A stretch of DNA of 64,000 nucleotides from Bradyrhizobium sp. RD5-C2 (GTDB lineage Bacteria; Pseudomonadota; Alphaproteobacteria; Rhizobiales; Xanthobacteraceae), in contig NZ_BOVL01000016.1 of NCBI RefSeq assembly GCF_019972155.1, positions 105,123 through 169,122 on the forward strand, in the 5' to 3' direction. How positions within the stretch are numbered: position 1 is the first letter of the stretch; each line of letters opens with the position of its first letter. Below are positions 41,094-50,190 of this stretch, in pieces. The translations under genes and the position numbers were made by a program. Below the pieces are notes generated by a model. That model ran no database searches and was not told where the DNA came from. It was given only the letters and a program-made list of their open reading frames with translations.

Positions 41094-41200
41094 AGCCAAA
41101 TCCTCCAAAGAGCAAGATGGTTACGAGCGGCACCGGACACAACCGGTGCCCGTCTCAACTGACCAGGTCCGATTGGCACCCGGCCGCCATCCTCGATGGC
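41094..41200 (-). promoter_or_regulatory. ROSE-type RNA thermometer of hsp20
   Basis: The leader ends ATCTTGCT-CTT-TGGAGGAT: the ribosome site pairs with UYGCU-type sequence, including a G opposite G, the signature of ROSE elements described in Bradyrhizobium. An upstream stem GGCACCGG-TTGTGT-CCGGTGCC and a 5' stem complete the usual multi-hairpin leader. At low temperature it should hide the ribosome site and on warming release it. Confidence 0.8.
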
Positions 41201-41552
41201 GATAAAAAAATTAGCAAAGCGGATTTTGGTTTCAAGGGGGATCCAAAAAATTTTTCGAAACCGCGGCCTGCCCTGGAGCGGGGGCGCGCCGGGTGCCAGC
41301 CTGGATCGCTCAAAGGCGCGGAGCGCCATCCCCCGTCTTCGAATGATTGTGTGCGAACCAGAAACGACTATTCGACCGAAGTGCCGCGACAGATCAGTTC
41401 CCGTCGTCAGCCTTCGCGTACCGAAAATTATGGAATAACTCCGCCAATGGCGGAGCCCGCACGCAAGGCGAGCTTGCGGCGGCTTCGAGCGACGCGCCTG
41501 ACATGCCAAGGCCGCTTCCCGAAGAAGCGGCCTCACCATGTTTCGTAGGCGC

Positions 41553-41870
41553 CTACCAGCCGCGCGTGCCGAAGCTGAAGCCGATGCCCGGCCCCCCGCC
41601 GTAGTAACCATCACCGCGATCGTAATAACCAGGACCGCCAAAATAGCCGTAGCTCCGACGCTCCTCATAGCCATCGTCAGCGCCGTAGTAACGCTGAACG
41701 TAGCGGGGACCGCGAGTGCGGACGCAGCGGCCATACTCGTTACAGACCAGTCGGACCTGGTCGACGCCGGGGAGTTCAGGCGAGCCGACGGCGGCAGGGC
41801 TGAGCGGAGCGGCGGTCGCAGCCGATCCGACCAGGGCGGCGGCAAGTAGTCCCAGTGCAATGGCCTTCAT
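41553..41870 (-). CDS. Secreted Gly/Tyr-rich protein
   Basis: 105 residues with signal peptide MKAIALGLLAAALVGSAATAAP and a mature part VRLVCNEYGRCVRTR followed by Tyr/Gly/Arg repeats (YYGADDGYEERRSYGYFGG). Two Cys may form a disulfide. A common envelope-associated type in Bradyrhizobium; function unknown. It follows the DUF1236 gene by 25 bp on the same strand, probably one transcript. Confidence 0.75.
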   Translation of the reverse strand: MKAIALGLLAAALVGSAATAAPLSPAAVGSPELPGVDQVRLVCNEYGRCVRTRGPRYVQRYYGADDGYEERRSYGYFGGPGYYDRGDGYYGGGPGIGFSFGTRGW

Positions 41871-41895
41871 CGTGGTCTCTCCTTCCCTGACAATC

Positions 41896-43020
41896 TCAGT
41901 CGATCTCTTCGATGACACGACGTTCGCGTGGCTCGACAATGTAGGTGTGGCTGTCGCGATTGATGTACCGATACTCGCGCAACGTCGGGGCATCCCGGTA
42001 GACCGCGTCGGGGAATGCCTCGATCTCCACGTCTTCCGGCACGCGTTCGCCGGTACGAATTTCGGTGCGAACCGTGCTGCCGGTGGTCCGCCGCTCGCGC
42101 TCGACGGGGCGCGCCTTGGCGTGCTTTCGGATCACTTCGCGATCACGATCGCTGAAGGTCGTCTTGCGTTGCTCGGAGCGCGCTGGCGCCGCCGCGGTCG
42201 CCCGGCCCGAATACGGCATGACCGCAACGATCTTGTAGCTGGACGGCTCGACAATCACGATCTCGTCCTTCACCAGGACGAAGTTGTAGCCGCGATATTG
42301 CGGGACAATCTCGACGACATCAGCCGGCAGCGGCTGCAGGCGCACGTCCCGAGGCACGGCCGTGCCGACCGACAGCGAGAGGTTCACGTTTGTCAGCGGC
42401 TGGACGTTGAGGTGCGAGATCGACGTGCTGATGTGGGCACGCTGTTGGTCGTTGATGTTGACCGCCGCGGTCACGTCGGTGTTCGACGAATGCTCGGCCG
42501 TGTCCGGCCGGTCGTTCGGCTTTTGGGCCGTATTGGTCGAGTCGCTGCCGGCCGGCGACTGAGCCTGATTGCTGTTGTTAGAGGCCGGCGGATTTGCGCT
42601 CTGGGTCTGACCGGTCGAAGGCGCGTTGGTCTGCGCCTGGTTTGACGGCGGGTTGGCCTGGTTGGACGGCTGACTGGTCTGCGCCTGGCTGGGCGAGTTG
42701 CCCGAGGCCGGCGCCTGCGCGGTATTGGCGCCAGTGCCGGAATTGGTCGATTGGCCGGCGGCGCTTTGGTCTGTCGACGCCGGCGGCTGCGTCTGAGCCG
42801 AATTAGTCAAGCTGGTGTTATTCTGGGCGGCCCCCGAAGGCGTCGAGGTAGACGACGCCGGCGCCGTGCTCGGGGACGGGGGTGTTGTCGTGGTGCTGGA
42901 ATCCTGCTGATGCTGCGCGGCCGCAGGATTTGAGCTCGAAGAACTCGGAGAGGACTGCGCGAAGGCCGATGTCGCGATCGCGAGCCCGGCAGCGGTGGTC
43001 AACAATAGACGCCTGTTCAT
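41896..43020 (-). CDS. Secreted DUF1236 protein with long Ser/Gln/Asn-rich linker
   Basis: 374 residues. Signal peptide MNRRLLLTTAAGLAIATSAFA; residues 22-190 are low-complexity Ser/Thr/Gln/Asn/Pro (SSPSSSSSNPAAAQHQQ and similar); the C-terminal half has a VQPLTNVNLSLSVGTAVPRDVRLQPLP segment and two DUF1236 units (YRGYNFVLVKDEIVIVEPSSYKIV and YRYINRDSHTYIVEPRERRV). Probably periplasmic or cell-surface. The linker length is unusual. Starts after a clear signal sequence Met. Confidence 0.85.
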   Translation of the reverse strand: MNRRLLLTTAAGLAIATSAFAQSSPSSSSSNPAAAQHQQDSSTTTTPPSPSTAPASSTSTPSGAAQNNTSLTNSAQTQPPASTDQSAAGQSTNSGTGANTAQAPASGNSPSQAQTSQPSNQANPPSNQAQTNAPSTGQTQSANPPASNNSNQAQSPAGSDSTNTAQKPNDRPDTAEHSSNTDVTAAVNINDQQRAHISTSISHLNVQPLTNVNLSLSVGTAVPRDVRLQPLPADVVEIVPQYRGYNFVLVKDEIVIVEPSSYKIVAVMPYSGRATAAAPARSEQRKTTFSDRDREVIRKHAKARPVERERRTTGSTVRTEIRTGERVPEDVEIEAFPDAVYRDAPTLREYRYINRDSHTYIVEPRERRVIEEID

Positions 43021-43241
43021 CTGAAACTCCCGAATGTGGTGCCCAACAACATCGCGGGGCGGGCCTGGTTCCTGAGCGGGACATTTCAGCAATTGCTCCC
43101 TTGTTCATCCGAAGAAACTTACCGCGCGTTGATGGTGAAGCCGGTGCCCGCAGGAAGCATCGCTTCGGGAAAAACTGGAACTTCCTCCAAAATCCGCCGT
43201 TGTGACGCACTACGAATCATCTACTGGAGGAGGAAGACATC

Positions 43242-43469
43242 ATGAAGAAACTGATCGTATGCGGCGCTCTCGCCGCCTTTGCTCTCGGCACCCAGGCCGC
43301 CAGCGCCGCCGAGTTCTACGTTGTGCGCGACGCATCCACTAAGAAGTGCACCGTGGTCGACACCAAGCCGACGACGACCACCACCACGATCGTCGGCGAC
43401 GGGGTCTACAAGACCAGAACCGAAGCCGAGTCGGCGGTGAAAACCACCAAGGTTTGCACCGAACAGTAG
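43242..43469 (+). CDS. Small secreted protein
   Basis: 75 residues: signal peptide MKKLIVCGALAAFALGTQAASA, then EFYVVRDASTKKCTVVDTKPTTTTTTIVGDGVYKTRTEAESAVKTTKVC, with two Cys. A frequent Bradyrhizobium type of unknown function. GGAGGAGGAAG lies just upstream of the start. A terminator follows at 43619. Confidence 0.78.
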   Translation: MKKLIVCGALAAFALGTQAASAAEFYVVRDASTKKCTVVDTKPTTTTTTIVGDGVYKTRTEAESAVKTTKVCTEQ

Positions 43470-43618
43470 GGCTTTGCGGAGACAGCGTAAGCCTCCGAAC
43501 CCTAGCAATTGGAGAAGAGCATGCCCGTACTGCTGCTGTGGGTCGTCCCTGCCGTCGTCGGCGGCACCGGCTACCGCTTGATCCACATGCACTGAGCAAT
43601 CAGGCTCTATGCGAAAGG

Positions 43619-43648
43619 CCCGCTCGGCTTCTTGAGCGGGTCTTTTTG
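43619..43648 (+). terminator. Rho-independent terminator
   Basis: CCCGCTC-GGCTTCTT-GAGCGGG followed by TCTTTTTG, about 150 bp after the small secreted-protein gene. Confidence 0.75.
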
Positions 43649-43862
43649 CGAAGCATTGACCAAGGCGACTAACATGGATACCTCTCGTCGTACCGCTCAC
43701 AGAGTCACAGACAAACCGATCAGGCGGACCCGTGCTCGATTCGGCCGCGGGCTCGTTTATTTTTGGGAAGCCAGGTCGTGCTGGCCTTATCGCGTTTGAA
43801 GTCCGGTGCGGCTTTCGACCATCCATGGTTTCGTCAAACGTGAGTCACCACTTGTCGTCCTT

Positions 43863-44087
43863 CTATTCGGTCTTAAGCGCAATGAATGGCAAAATCATTT
43901 CGCCGGCACCCAAAAGGCCACCGACCTCGACGATAAGCCCGGTCACCTTGCCGACTTATCGACCAGAATGTCGTCGACCATGCCGACCTCGGATTTCTTG
44001 GTATCGTAAACCTTCTGCTTGTAGAAGTTGGTCCAGCTTTCAGGCGATGCAACGCGGCTGGTCGCAATCGGACCTGACTCCGCTGAT
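43863..44087 (-). pseudogene. PRC-barrel protein, frameshifted and 5'-truncated
   Basis: Minus strand: SPESWTNFYKQKVYDTKKSEVGMVDDILVDKS, then after a one-base loss (near 43962) the next frame gives KVTGLIVEVGGLLGAGEMILPFIALKTE-stop. The order W-x-N-x-Y-K-x-x-VYD ... VDDILVD ... GLIVEVGGLLGAGE is diagnostic of PRC-barrel proteins. No start is found; the 5' end abuts the IS5 remnant. Confidence 0.7.
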
Positions 44088-44088
44088 G

Positions 44089-44845
44089 CTAGGACGCGGA
44101 CTCATTAAAGGCGCAGCCATAGCCTGATTGACGCGAGTTGAAAGAAGGCAAGGTAGTTGGCGGCCAACCTGTCGTAGCGCGTCGCCACCCGGCGACATTG
44201 TTTGATCCTGTAGAAGAACCGCTCGACCCGGTTACGAGCTGCAGAGATAGGGACTGAAGCAGATAGGATCGCTGCGATTTGCTTTTCGGCGGGACGTTAG
44301 CCCACGCGCCTTTCTTCATGGCAAGCGCTCTGATCCAGTCGGCGTCATAGCCACGGTCGGCAAGCAGCATTGACCCGGACTTCAGACGAGACAGCAGTTT
44401 TCTCGCAAGTCGAACGTCGTGGGACTCGCCGGAACTCAACGCCAGCCGTACCGGCAGACTATTGCGATCGACCGCAGCATGAATTTTGCTCGTCAAGCCA
44501 CCGCGGGACCGTCCCATCAATCGGTGCTGGTTCCTTGTGATGCAGGTTCCATGCTGCTGCACGCGGACAATGGAGGTGTCATGGGCAGCAGCAAGCGCGT
44601 CGATGATGCGGCCTCACACGCCGGCCCTCCGCCAGCGAACGAAGCGGTTATAGCAATTGATGTACGGGCCGAACGCCTCAGGCAGATCGCGCCAGGGTGC
44701 TCCCGATCTCAAAACCCAAAAGATGCCGTTTAGGACACGGCGATCGTTCACCCGAGGAACGCCACGCGGCTCGTTCGGCAACATCAGCTTGAGGGCGGCC
44801 CATTCAAAATCGGCAAGTTCATAGCGCATGATTCGAAGCTCCAGT
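44089..44845 (-). mobile_element. IS5-family transposase, degraded
   Basis: N-terminal part (MRYELADFEWAALKLMLPNEPRGVPRVNDRRVLNGIFWVLRSGAPWRDLPEAFGPY) is in one frame, and the catalytic part (MGRSRGGLTSKIHAAVD, LLADRGYDADWIRALA) in another, which could be a natural frameshift. After KSKSQRS two more shifts break the conserved end (DPICFSPYL, then RNRVERFFYRIKQCRRVATRYD), including the catalytic Glu in VERFF. Terminal repeats were not resolved. It lies beside the truncated PRC-barrel gene. Confidence 0.8.
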
Positions 44846-45001
44846 TTGACAGCTTGAATCACAGGCATCGGACCAAACACAACGCGCCTAATTTCCCCTC
44901 CGTTACTGCTGCTTTTGGAGCGCAGCGGACATCACCCAAGGGACCATCCAACTGGATCAGTCAAAATGATCCTGAGCCCGCACCTGAAGATATGGCGCCC
45001 C

Positions 45002-46015
45002 CTATTTTTCGCCGATGATCATGGAGTTACCACCTGGAAGGTGGCGAACCATCGTCTTTGTGAACCCGGCCGAACGCATCCAACCGGTGCAATCCGTTGC
45101 CGTATATCCAAACCCACCCGCCGTCCAAAGGAGCATGTTGAGAGAGGAGAGCAAGCCAGTTGTGCTAGTGCGCCGGTCGTCATCGATCAGCATATCATAG
45201 ACGATGACAGCCCCACCTGTCCGAATCGATCGATACGCCTTGTCCAGCAACATCTTCTTGGCTTCAAGGTCCCAATTGTGGAGAACGCGACCCAAGACGA
45301 TGACATCGGCCTGAGGCAATGGATCCTTGAAGAAATCGCCTCCCGCGAAACTCACCCTATCAGCGACGTTGCGTTCGACCGCGTACTCCTCGAATGCCGA
45401 GCACAGCATCGGGAGATCGAACCCGATCGCGCGGACGTGAGGATGTGCCAAAGCAACTTGGACCGGTAGGCAACCTTGAGCGGTACCTACGTCGCAAAGT
45501 GTCTGATAATTCTCCCAGGGGAACTGGTGAGCGATATTTTGAGCGGCGAGCAAGCTGCCGGACGTCATCGCGCTAACGAAGCTCCGGAATCTCACTGCGT
45601 CGTTGTACAAAGACCCGAAGTGATCCTGGCCGTGCGTTTCGGCCGCCGGGTTGCCGGTCTGCAGCGACTGCGTCAGCGATCCCCATAAGGCGTATTCGCG
45701 GCGGTTGTACTGATCGAAGCTGGCGCCGAGATAAGTCGGCTTCGCTCGGTCTAGATAAAAATCGCTCTCCTCGGTATTGCGATATCGCCCTTTGTCGTCT
45801 CGCGTCAGAAGACCAGTCGTGACGAGTGCATCGAAGAAGTCGCGAGCCGCGCGGCCGTGGACCTGAATGCGGCTGGCGAGCCCCCTCGCATCGAGTGGGC
45901 CGGCTGCGAGTTCCGAAAAAACTCCGAGTTCGACCGCGCTCAATAGAACTTTCGCCTGTCGATAGGCGCTGCCGATCTCGAAAAGCCGATCGGTGCGCGG
46001 ATGCTCGCAGGTCAT
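45002..46015 (-). CDS. SAM-dependent O-methyltransferase (module 1)
   Basis: 337 residues. N-terminal winged-helix dimerisation domain (YRQAKVLLSAVELGVFSELAAGPLDARGLASRI, ...FFDALVTTGLLTRD) and a Methyltransf_2 catalytic domain: LCDVGTAQGCLPVQVALAHP (SAM loop), FDLPMLC, and the catalytic-His motif VLHNWDLE (His246). Relatives methylate hydroxyls of aromatic small molecules; the substrate is unknown. It lies 36 bp after a TctC gene on the same strand, so both are one operon, repeated in a second copy at the right end. Confidence 0.88.
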   Translation of the reverse strand: MTCEHPRTDRLFEIGSAYRQAKVLLSAVELGVFSELAAGPLDARGLASRIQVHGRAARDFFDALVTTGLLTRDDKGRYRNTEESDFYLDRAKPTYLGASFDQYNRREYALWGSLTQSLQTGNPAAETHGQDHFGSLYNDAVRFRSFVSAMTSGSLLAAQNIAHQFPWENYQTLCDVGTAQGCLPVQVALAHPHVRAIGFDLPMLCSAFEEYAVERNVADRVSFAGGDFFKDPLPQADVIVLGRVLHNWDLEAKKMLLDKAYRSIRTGGAVIVYDMLIDDDRRTSTTGLLSSLNMLLWTAGGFGYTATDCTGWMRSAGFTKTMVRHLPGGNSMIIGEK

Positions 46016-46051
46016 GGGGATATTTCTCCTGTCTCGGAGCCTTGCGCGTCC

Positions 46052-47011
46052 TTATCGCGGCGCCGCCTGGGTGTAACGGGCAAGCGCCGCGCGCTCGTTC
46101 ATGACAATCTTTTGCAGTTCTGCCGGAGAGGTCACGCGTACCCGCATGCCGATTGCATTGAAGCGTTGTGCCAAGTCAGCGTCCGGGCCGATCGCTTGCA
46201 GGTCGACACCAATTCGTTCACGTAGTTCCGCCGACATCCCGCGGGGCGCGAAAAAGCCGAGGAACGCTTCATACTCGAGCTCCGGGAAACCCGACTCGCG
46301 CGCCGTGGGAACGTCGGGCAAGAAGGGTGATCGTTGACTATTCGTGATCGCGATTATCTTGATCTTGCCGGTTTGCGCCATCGGCAACTGGGTCGCGAGG
46401 GCAGCAGCATAAAATTGGAGTCGATCTTGCGAGAGGTCCTGCATCGCCATGCTCACCTCTCGGTAGGGGACACGCGGGAGATCGATGCCGGCGTTCTTCA
46501 AAAACCCCGGCACCAGATAGTCCAGACTGCCCGGAGTTCCGCTCCAATTGAACTGCCCCCGCTTGAGGCGTGCCTGAGCCACAAATTCGGACAACGAGCT
46601 TGTCGCCAGGGAAGCAGGCACCCCTATCGCTACGTAGACTTCAGCGGCAGCCGCAACCGGCAGCAGATCATCGGGATTGTACGGAAGGCTGCCCGCGTGC
46701 GCGACCAGGTTGCTCGTGAGCGGTCCTCCGTTCGTATAGAGGAGAGTATGACCATCGTTCGAGTTGAGCACCGCGGTCGCGGCGATGATGCCGTCGGCGC
46801 CTGGACGATTTTCGACGATGACCGGCTTTCCCCACCGCTCCGCGAGCTTTTCGGCGAACGGACGCGCCGTGACGTCGCCACCGCTGCCAGGCGGAAACGG
46901 CGTGATGATCTTCACGACTTGGGTTGGCCACGACTGGGCGTTGCCCGGAAGCGCGGTAAACGACAGAGCGATTGTTGTGAGCAGTCCCAAAGCCAAATGC
47001 GTGGTCCGCAT
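46052..47011 (-). CDS. TctC-type tripartite tricarboxylate transporter binding protein (module 1)
   Basis: 319 residues. Signal peptide MRTTHLALGLLTTIALSFTALPGNA, then the TctC/Bug fold: VKIITPFPPGSGGDVTARPFAEKLAERWGKPVIVENRPGADG and later ...GTPGSLDYLVPGFLKNAGI, VPTARESGFPELEYE. It binds a carboxylated solute in the periplasm. No TctA/TctB membrane genes are nearby, so it is an orphan binding protein. AGGAGG precedes the start. Divergent from the winged-helix regulator with a 113-bp gap. Confidence 0.9.
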   Translation of the reverse strand: MRTTHLALGLLTTIALSFTALPGNAQSWPTQVVKIITPFPPGSGGDVTARPFAEKLAERWGKPVIVENRPGADGIIAATAVLNSNDGHTLLYTNGGPLTSNLVAHAGSLPYNPDDLLPVAAAAEVYVAIGVPASLATSSLSEFVAQARLKRGQFNWSGTPGSLDYLVPGFLKNAGIDLPRVPYREVSMAMQDLSQDRLQFYAAALATQLPMAQTGKIKIIAITNSQRSPFLPDVPTARESGFPELEYEAFLGFFAPRGMSAELRERIGVDLQAIGPDADLAQRFNAIGMRVRVTSPAELQKIVMNERAALARYTQAAPR

Positions 47012-47124
47012 GACGGAACCTCCTCGTCCCGATCGCCGGCACGGCGGTTTGTCGGGCTCGATGGACACTACGGAGCGATACCCTTAAGGTCCTTGTTTCA
47101 GGGTCTGAAGAGTTCTGAACAGGC

Positions 47125-48672
47125 ATGGCGGTCAATCCGAAACCGGATCGAGACACTGTTCGATTTGGAAAGTTTGTGCTGGATCTTGTCGAGCGGCGGC
47201 TGACCTTTTCGGGACAGCCCGTCAAGCTCCCAAGCCGGGCGCTCGATATCCTCTGCGAATTGGCTTCGGTGCCAGGCGAGGTTGTGAGTAAGGATCGCCT
47301 GATGGAAAAAATCTGGACGGGTCGCGTGGTGGAGGAGAACGCGATCCAGGTGCACGTGTCCGCCTTGCGCAAGGCACTCGAACTCGGAAGTGACGGCCAG
47401 AGCTACGTCGTTACCGTTCCGGGACGAGGCTATCGCCTCGTGGGAGTCAAGAATGGTCCGGATATGCTGGCGTATTCGGGTTCTGGATACATCCCGGCGC
47501 GCGGGACCACGGTCGCCGTGCTGCGGTTCGCCAATCTCAGTGGGGATTCCAGCCAGGATTACTTCGCCGATGGTATCGTAGAGGACATCATCACGGGACT
47601 ATCCCGTATCACCGGTCTATCGGTGGTCGGCAGCACGTCGAGCTTGCTGTTCGAAGCCGGCACCGGCGACCTGGAAAGTATAGGGCGGAAGCTGGGGTGC
47701 CGCTATCTCGTGCAGGGGAGCGTGCGCAAGGCCGACAATCGCATAAGGATCACGGCGAGGCTCGTTGAGTCCGACACGGGTGCTGCATTGTGGGCCGAGC
47801 GGTACGATCGCCGGTTTGACGATATTTTCGAAGTTCAGGACGCCATTGCGATGAGCCTGATCGGGGCACTTGAACCGAATCTGCGCAAGGTCGAAATCAG
47901 CCGCGTCCGACGGGAGCGTCCCAACAGTCTCGATGCTTATGATCTTGTCTTGCGGGCGATCTCATCGATGCGCACGACCATGCCGACGGGCGCTGGGGAA
48001 GCTATTCCGCTTTTGCAGAGGGCATTGGAGCTGGAGCCCGATTATTCGGCTGCTCAGGCACAGCTGGCGCGATGCTTTCAGATCAGATTCAGCCGCGGTG
48101 GACTGAGCGAGGCCGATCGTGCCACCGCCGTCCGCTATGCTCGCGCTGCGACGAGAAGTGATGACGCGACCGCGCTCGGTGCTGCCGGTCTGGTGATCTG
48201 GTTCGCTGATCCTGACTTCAGTGACGCGTTCGAGGTGTTTGGCCGGGCCCTGTCGATCAGTCCTTCAAATATCGTTGCCTTGGGGAACAGTGCATTCGCG
48301 CATGCGTTCATGGGCGACCGCCAAAGTGCGCTTAAACTGGCGCAACACGCCCTCGAGGTAAGTCCTTTCGATACACTGATTGCTCATATGGCGATCGCGG
48401 TGACTGAGCTTTATGCCAATCGGTTTGATGAAGCTTTGAAGGCAGCGGCTCGCGCAGTCGAGGCCAATCCTTCATTCAGCGTGCCGCACGTCCTTCAGAC
48501 GATCGCCCTAGTCCGGCTTGGTCGAATCGAAGAGGCGAGATCGGTCGCCGAACGTGTCTTGAACCTAGACCCGACGTTCACGATGCCAGTATGGTCAGTC
48601 ACCGTACGAAAAAACCCTGCCGTTTTCGATCCAATGGCACAGGTGTGGAGCGAACTCGCTACTTGCAGTTAA
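47125..48672 (+). CDS. Winged-helix / TolB-like / TPR transcription regulator
   Basis: 515 residues. N-terminal OmpR-type DNA-binding domain (residues 10-108: VRFGKFVLDLVERRLTFSGQPVKLPSRALDILCELA, VHVSALRKAL, VVTVPGRGYRL), then a TolB-like N-terminal fold (VAVLRFANLSGDSSQDYFADGIVEDIITGLSRI), then TPR-like repeats to the end. No membrane helix, so it is a cytosolic one-component regulator of the CadC-like class. Being divergent from TctC, it probably controls that operon and itself. Confidence 0.88.
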   Translation: MAVNPKPDRDTVRFGKFVLDLVERRLTFSGQPVKLPSRALDILCELASVPGEVVSKDRLMEKIWTGRVVEENAIQVHVSALRKALELGSDGQSYVVTVPGRGYRLVGVKNGPDMLAYSGSGYIPARGTTVAVLRFANLSGDSSQDYFADGIVEDIITGLSRITGLSVVGSTSSLLFEAGTGDLESIGRKLGCRYLVQGSVRKADNRIRITARLVESDTGAALWAERYDRRFDDIFEVQDAIAMSLIGALEPNLRKVEISRVRRERPNSLDAYDLVLRAISSMRTTMPTGAGEAIPLLQRALELEPDYSAAQAQLARCFQIRFSRGGLSEADRATAVRYARAATRSDDATALGAAGLVIWFADPDFSDAFEVFGRALSISPSNIVALGNSAFAHAFMGDRQSALKLAQHALEVSPFDTLIAHMAIAVTELYANRFDEALKAAARAVEANPSFSVPHVLQTIALVRLGRIEEARSVAERVLNLDPTFTMPVWSVTVRKNPAVFDPMAQVWSELATCS

Positions 48673-49003
48673 TGTCTGCGCATACCAAGTCCGATATACT
48701 GCGCCACCTCATGATCTCGGCCGCTTTTGGAGCGAAGCAGACAGGTCGAAATTAATGAGTACGCGCTCTAATGCCATCTCTGCTTCTGAACGTCGACGAC
48801 GCCCTTCGCCGGCTCGGGGATGCGGAGGCGGCGGAGCAATATGCTCGGTTCGGCCTGGCGCGGACCGGCGCGCTCGCAGACGACGGTTACGGGCCCCGGG
48901 GCCGAACGGCCCTTGAACGGCTGCTGGCTCGCCTAGATCGAAGAGATTCGAACTAGGCCGACGTTCCGACCAAGCACTTCGTCCTGCAGCGATCACAGCA
49001 GCT
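48673..49003. other. Intergenic, possible TPR-protein fragment
   Basis: A 61-codon plus-strand frame at 48771-48956 (LLLNVDDALRRLGDAEAAEQYARFGL) resembles one TPR unit and may be left over from a longer protein. It has no start signal and the region otherwise shows nothing. Confidence 0.35.
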
Positions 49004-49912
49004 TCAAGGCTTGGTCCGCGGACGCGACTTTCTTTGACCCGTAAGAAGCGGAGCATGGGCGGCGAGCCTGTCGGCTATGAACTCAGTGAAGAGTCGAACG
49101 CGCTTGGTCTTGCGGGTCTCACCCTGCGTGAGCAGCCAAAGCGTGCCGTACATGTGGAGGTCGCTGCCAGGCACTCTGGTCAGCAGAGGGTCGGCATCTC
49201 CGACGAAGCACGGTAGGGTCGTGATTCCGAGCCCTTGCCGCACGGCTGCGATCTGACCGTCGGCGTCGGTTACCCTGAACGGAACCTGCGTGGTGCGGAG
49301 CTCGCCCGCACCGGCCCAGTCCGGAATTCCATGTATGCTGATGACGATCCACCGGACGGGATCCGGCGCGCCAGCACGCGTTTTGGCGAGTCTGTCGCGG
49401 GACATGTAGACGCCTCCGAACACTTCCGGGCCCTTCAGACCATGAAGATTGAGCGGCAGAGTCTTGCGGTCGTAGACCACGCGGATAGCTACGTCGGCTT
49501 CCCTGTTGGTCAGATTGGCCAGCTCGCCGGACGACAGGATCTCCATCTCGATGTCGGGATGTAGTCGCGCGAACTCGGCGAAGTCAGGCATGAGCAGATG
49601 CGTCGAAAGGGGCGGAGCCAGCGTCACCCGCAGACGTCCGCGTACGCTTTGGTCGCGGCCGAAAACGCGCGTTTCCAACTGGAACGACGATGCCTCCATC
49701 TGCTCCGCGAGCTCGAGAACCTCCTCCCCCGCCGCCGTGATGAGGTAGCCTGAAGGCAACTTCTCGAACATCTGCGCCCCGAGACGTTCTTCCAGTTGGG
49801 CGACGCGCCGCAGCACGGTCGCATGATTCACGCCGACGCGTTCGGCGGCTGCCCTTACCGAGCCTCCGCGCGCGACAGCGAGAAAATAGCGAACGTCGTC
49901 CCAGTCGATCAT
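49004..49912 (-). CDS. LysR family regulator
   Basis: 302 residues. Winged helix-turn-helix: MIDWDDVRYFLAVARGGSVRAAAERVGVNHATVLRRVAQLEERLGAQMF. The effector domain begins VRGRLRVTLAPPLSTHLLMPDFAEFARLHPDIEMEI. It belongs to the subgroup that starts DWDDVRYFLAVA. The start is set by family alignment. It is divergent from the SDR gene (278-bp gap) and probably regulates that three-gene operon. Confidence 0.92.
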   Translation of the reverse strand: MIDWDDVRYFLAVARGGSVRAAAERVGVNHATVLRRVAQLEERLGAQMFEKLPSGYLITAAGEEVLELAEQMEASSFQLETRVFGRDQSVRGRLRVTLAPPLSTHLLMPDFAEFARLHPDIEMEILSSGELANLTNREADVAIRVVYDRKTLPLNLHGLKGPEVFGGVYMSRDRLAKTRAGAPDPVRWIVISIHGIPDWAGAGELRTTQVPFRVTDADGQIAAVRQGLGITTLPCFVGDADPLLTRVPGSDLHMYGTLWLLTQGETRKTKRVRLFTEFIADRLAAHAPLLTGQRKSRPRTKP

Positions 49913-49973
49913 GGTGCAATCCGGCACCGGTTCGTGCCTTCTCCGAATATCCGTGTAGCACATAGGACGACGA

Positions 49974-50016
49974 CAAATAGGCGATTTAGAAGGCTTGACG
50001 TGCAAATAAGCCAATT
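49974..50016. promoter_or_regulatory. Direct repeats in the LysR-SDR intergenic region
   Basis: CAAATAGGCGATTT (49974-49987) and CAAATAAGCCAATTT (50003-50017) are close direct repeats, 29 bp apart, in the divergent promoter. Candidate LysR binding sites. Confidence 0.4.
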
Positions 50017-50190
50017 TCGGACGGCCCGACGCCCCAAAGTCCATACTGAGCCCCGGCCTCCCAAGCGGTTCAATTTCGCACCAGCGATGTGCGCGCTTGC
50101 GCACTCACGGCCGGACCTCGCCAGGCCCATTTCGACGAGATCGCGGGAACGCCCCCGAACCATCAAAAGCAAAGTCTGAAGGAAGATCTC

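Noticed and set aside
43522..43596. A possible 19-25 residue membrane microprotein after the small secreted-protein gene
   Set aside because: There is a good ribosome site and MPVLLLWVVPAVV, but the conserved-looking end (GYRLIHMH) is out of frame, so at most a broken microgene.
48771..48956. A 61-residue TPR-like frame as a gene
   Set aside because: One repeat-like helix pair only, no start signal, and possible antisense overlap; recorded as a possible fragment in the intergenic entry.
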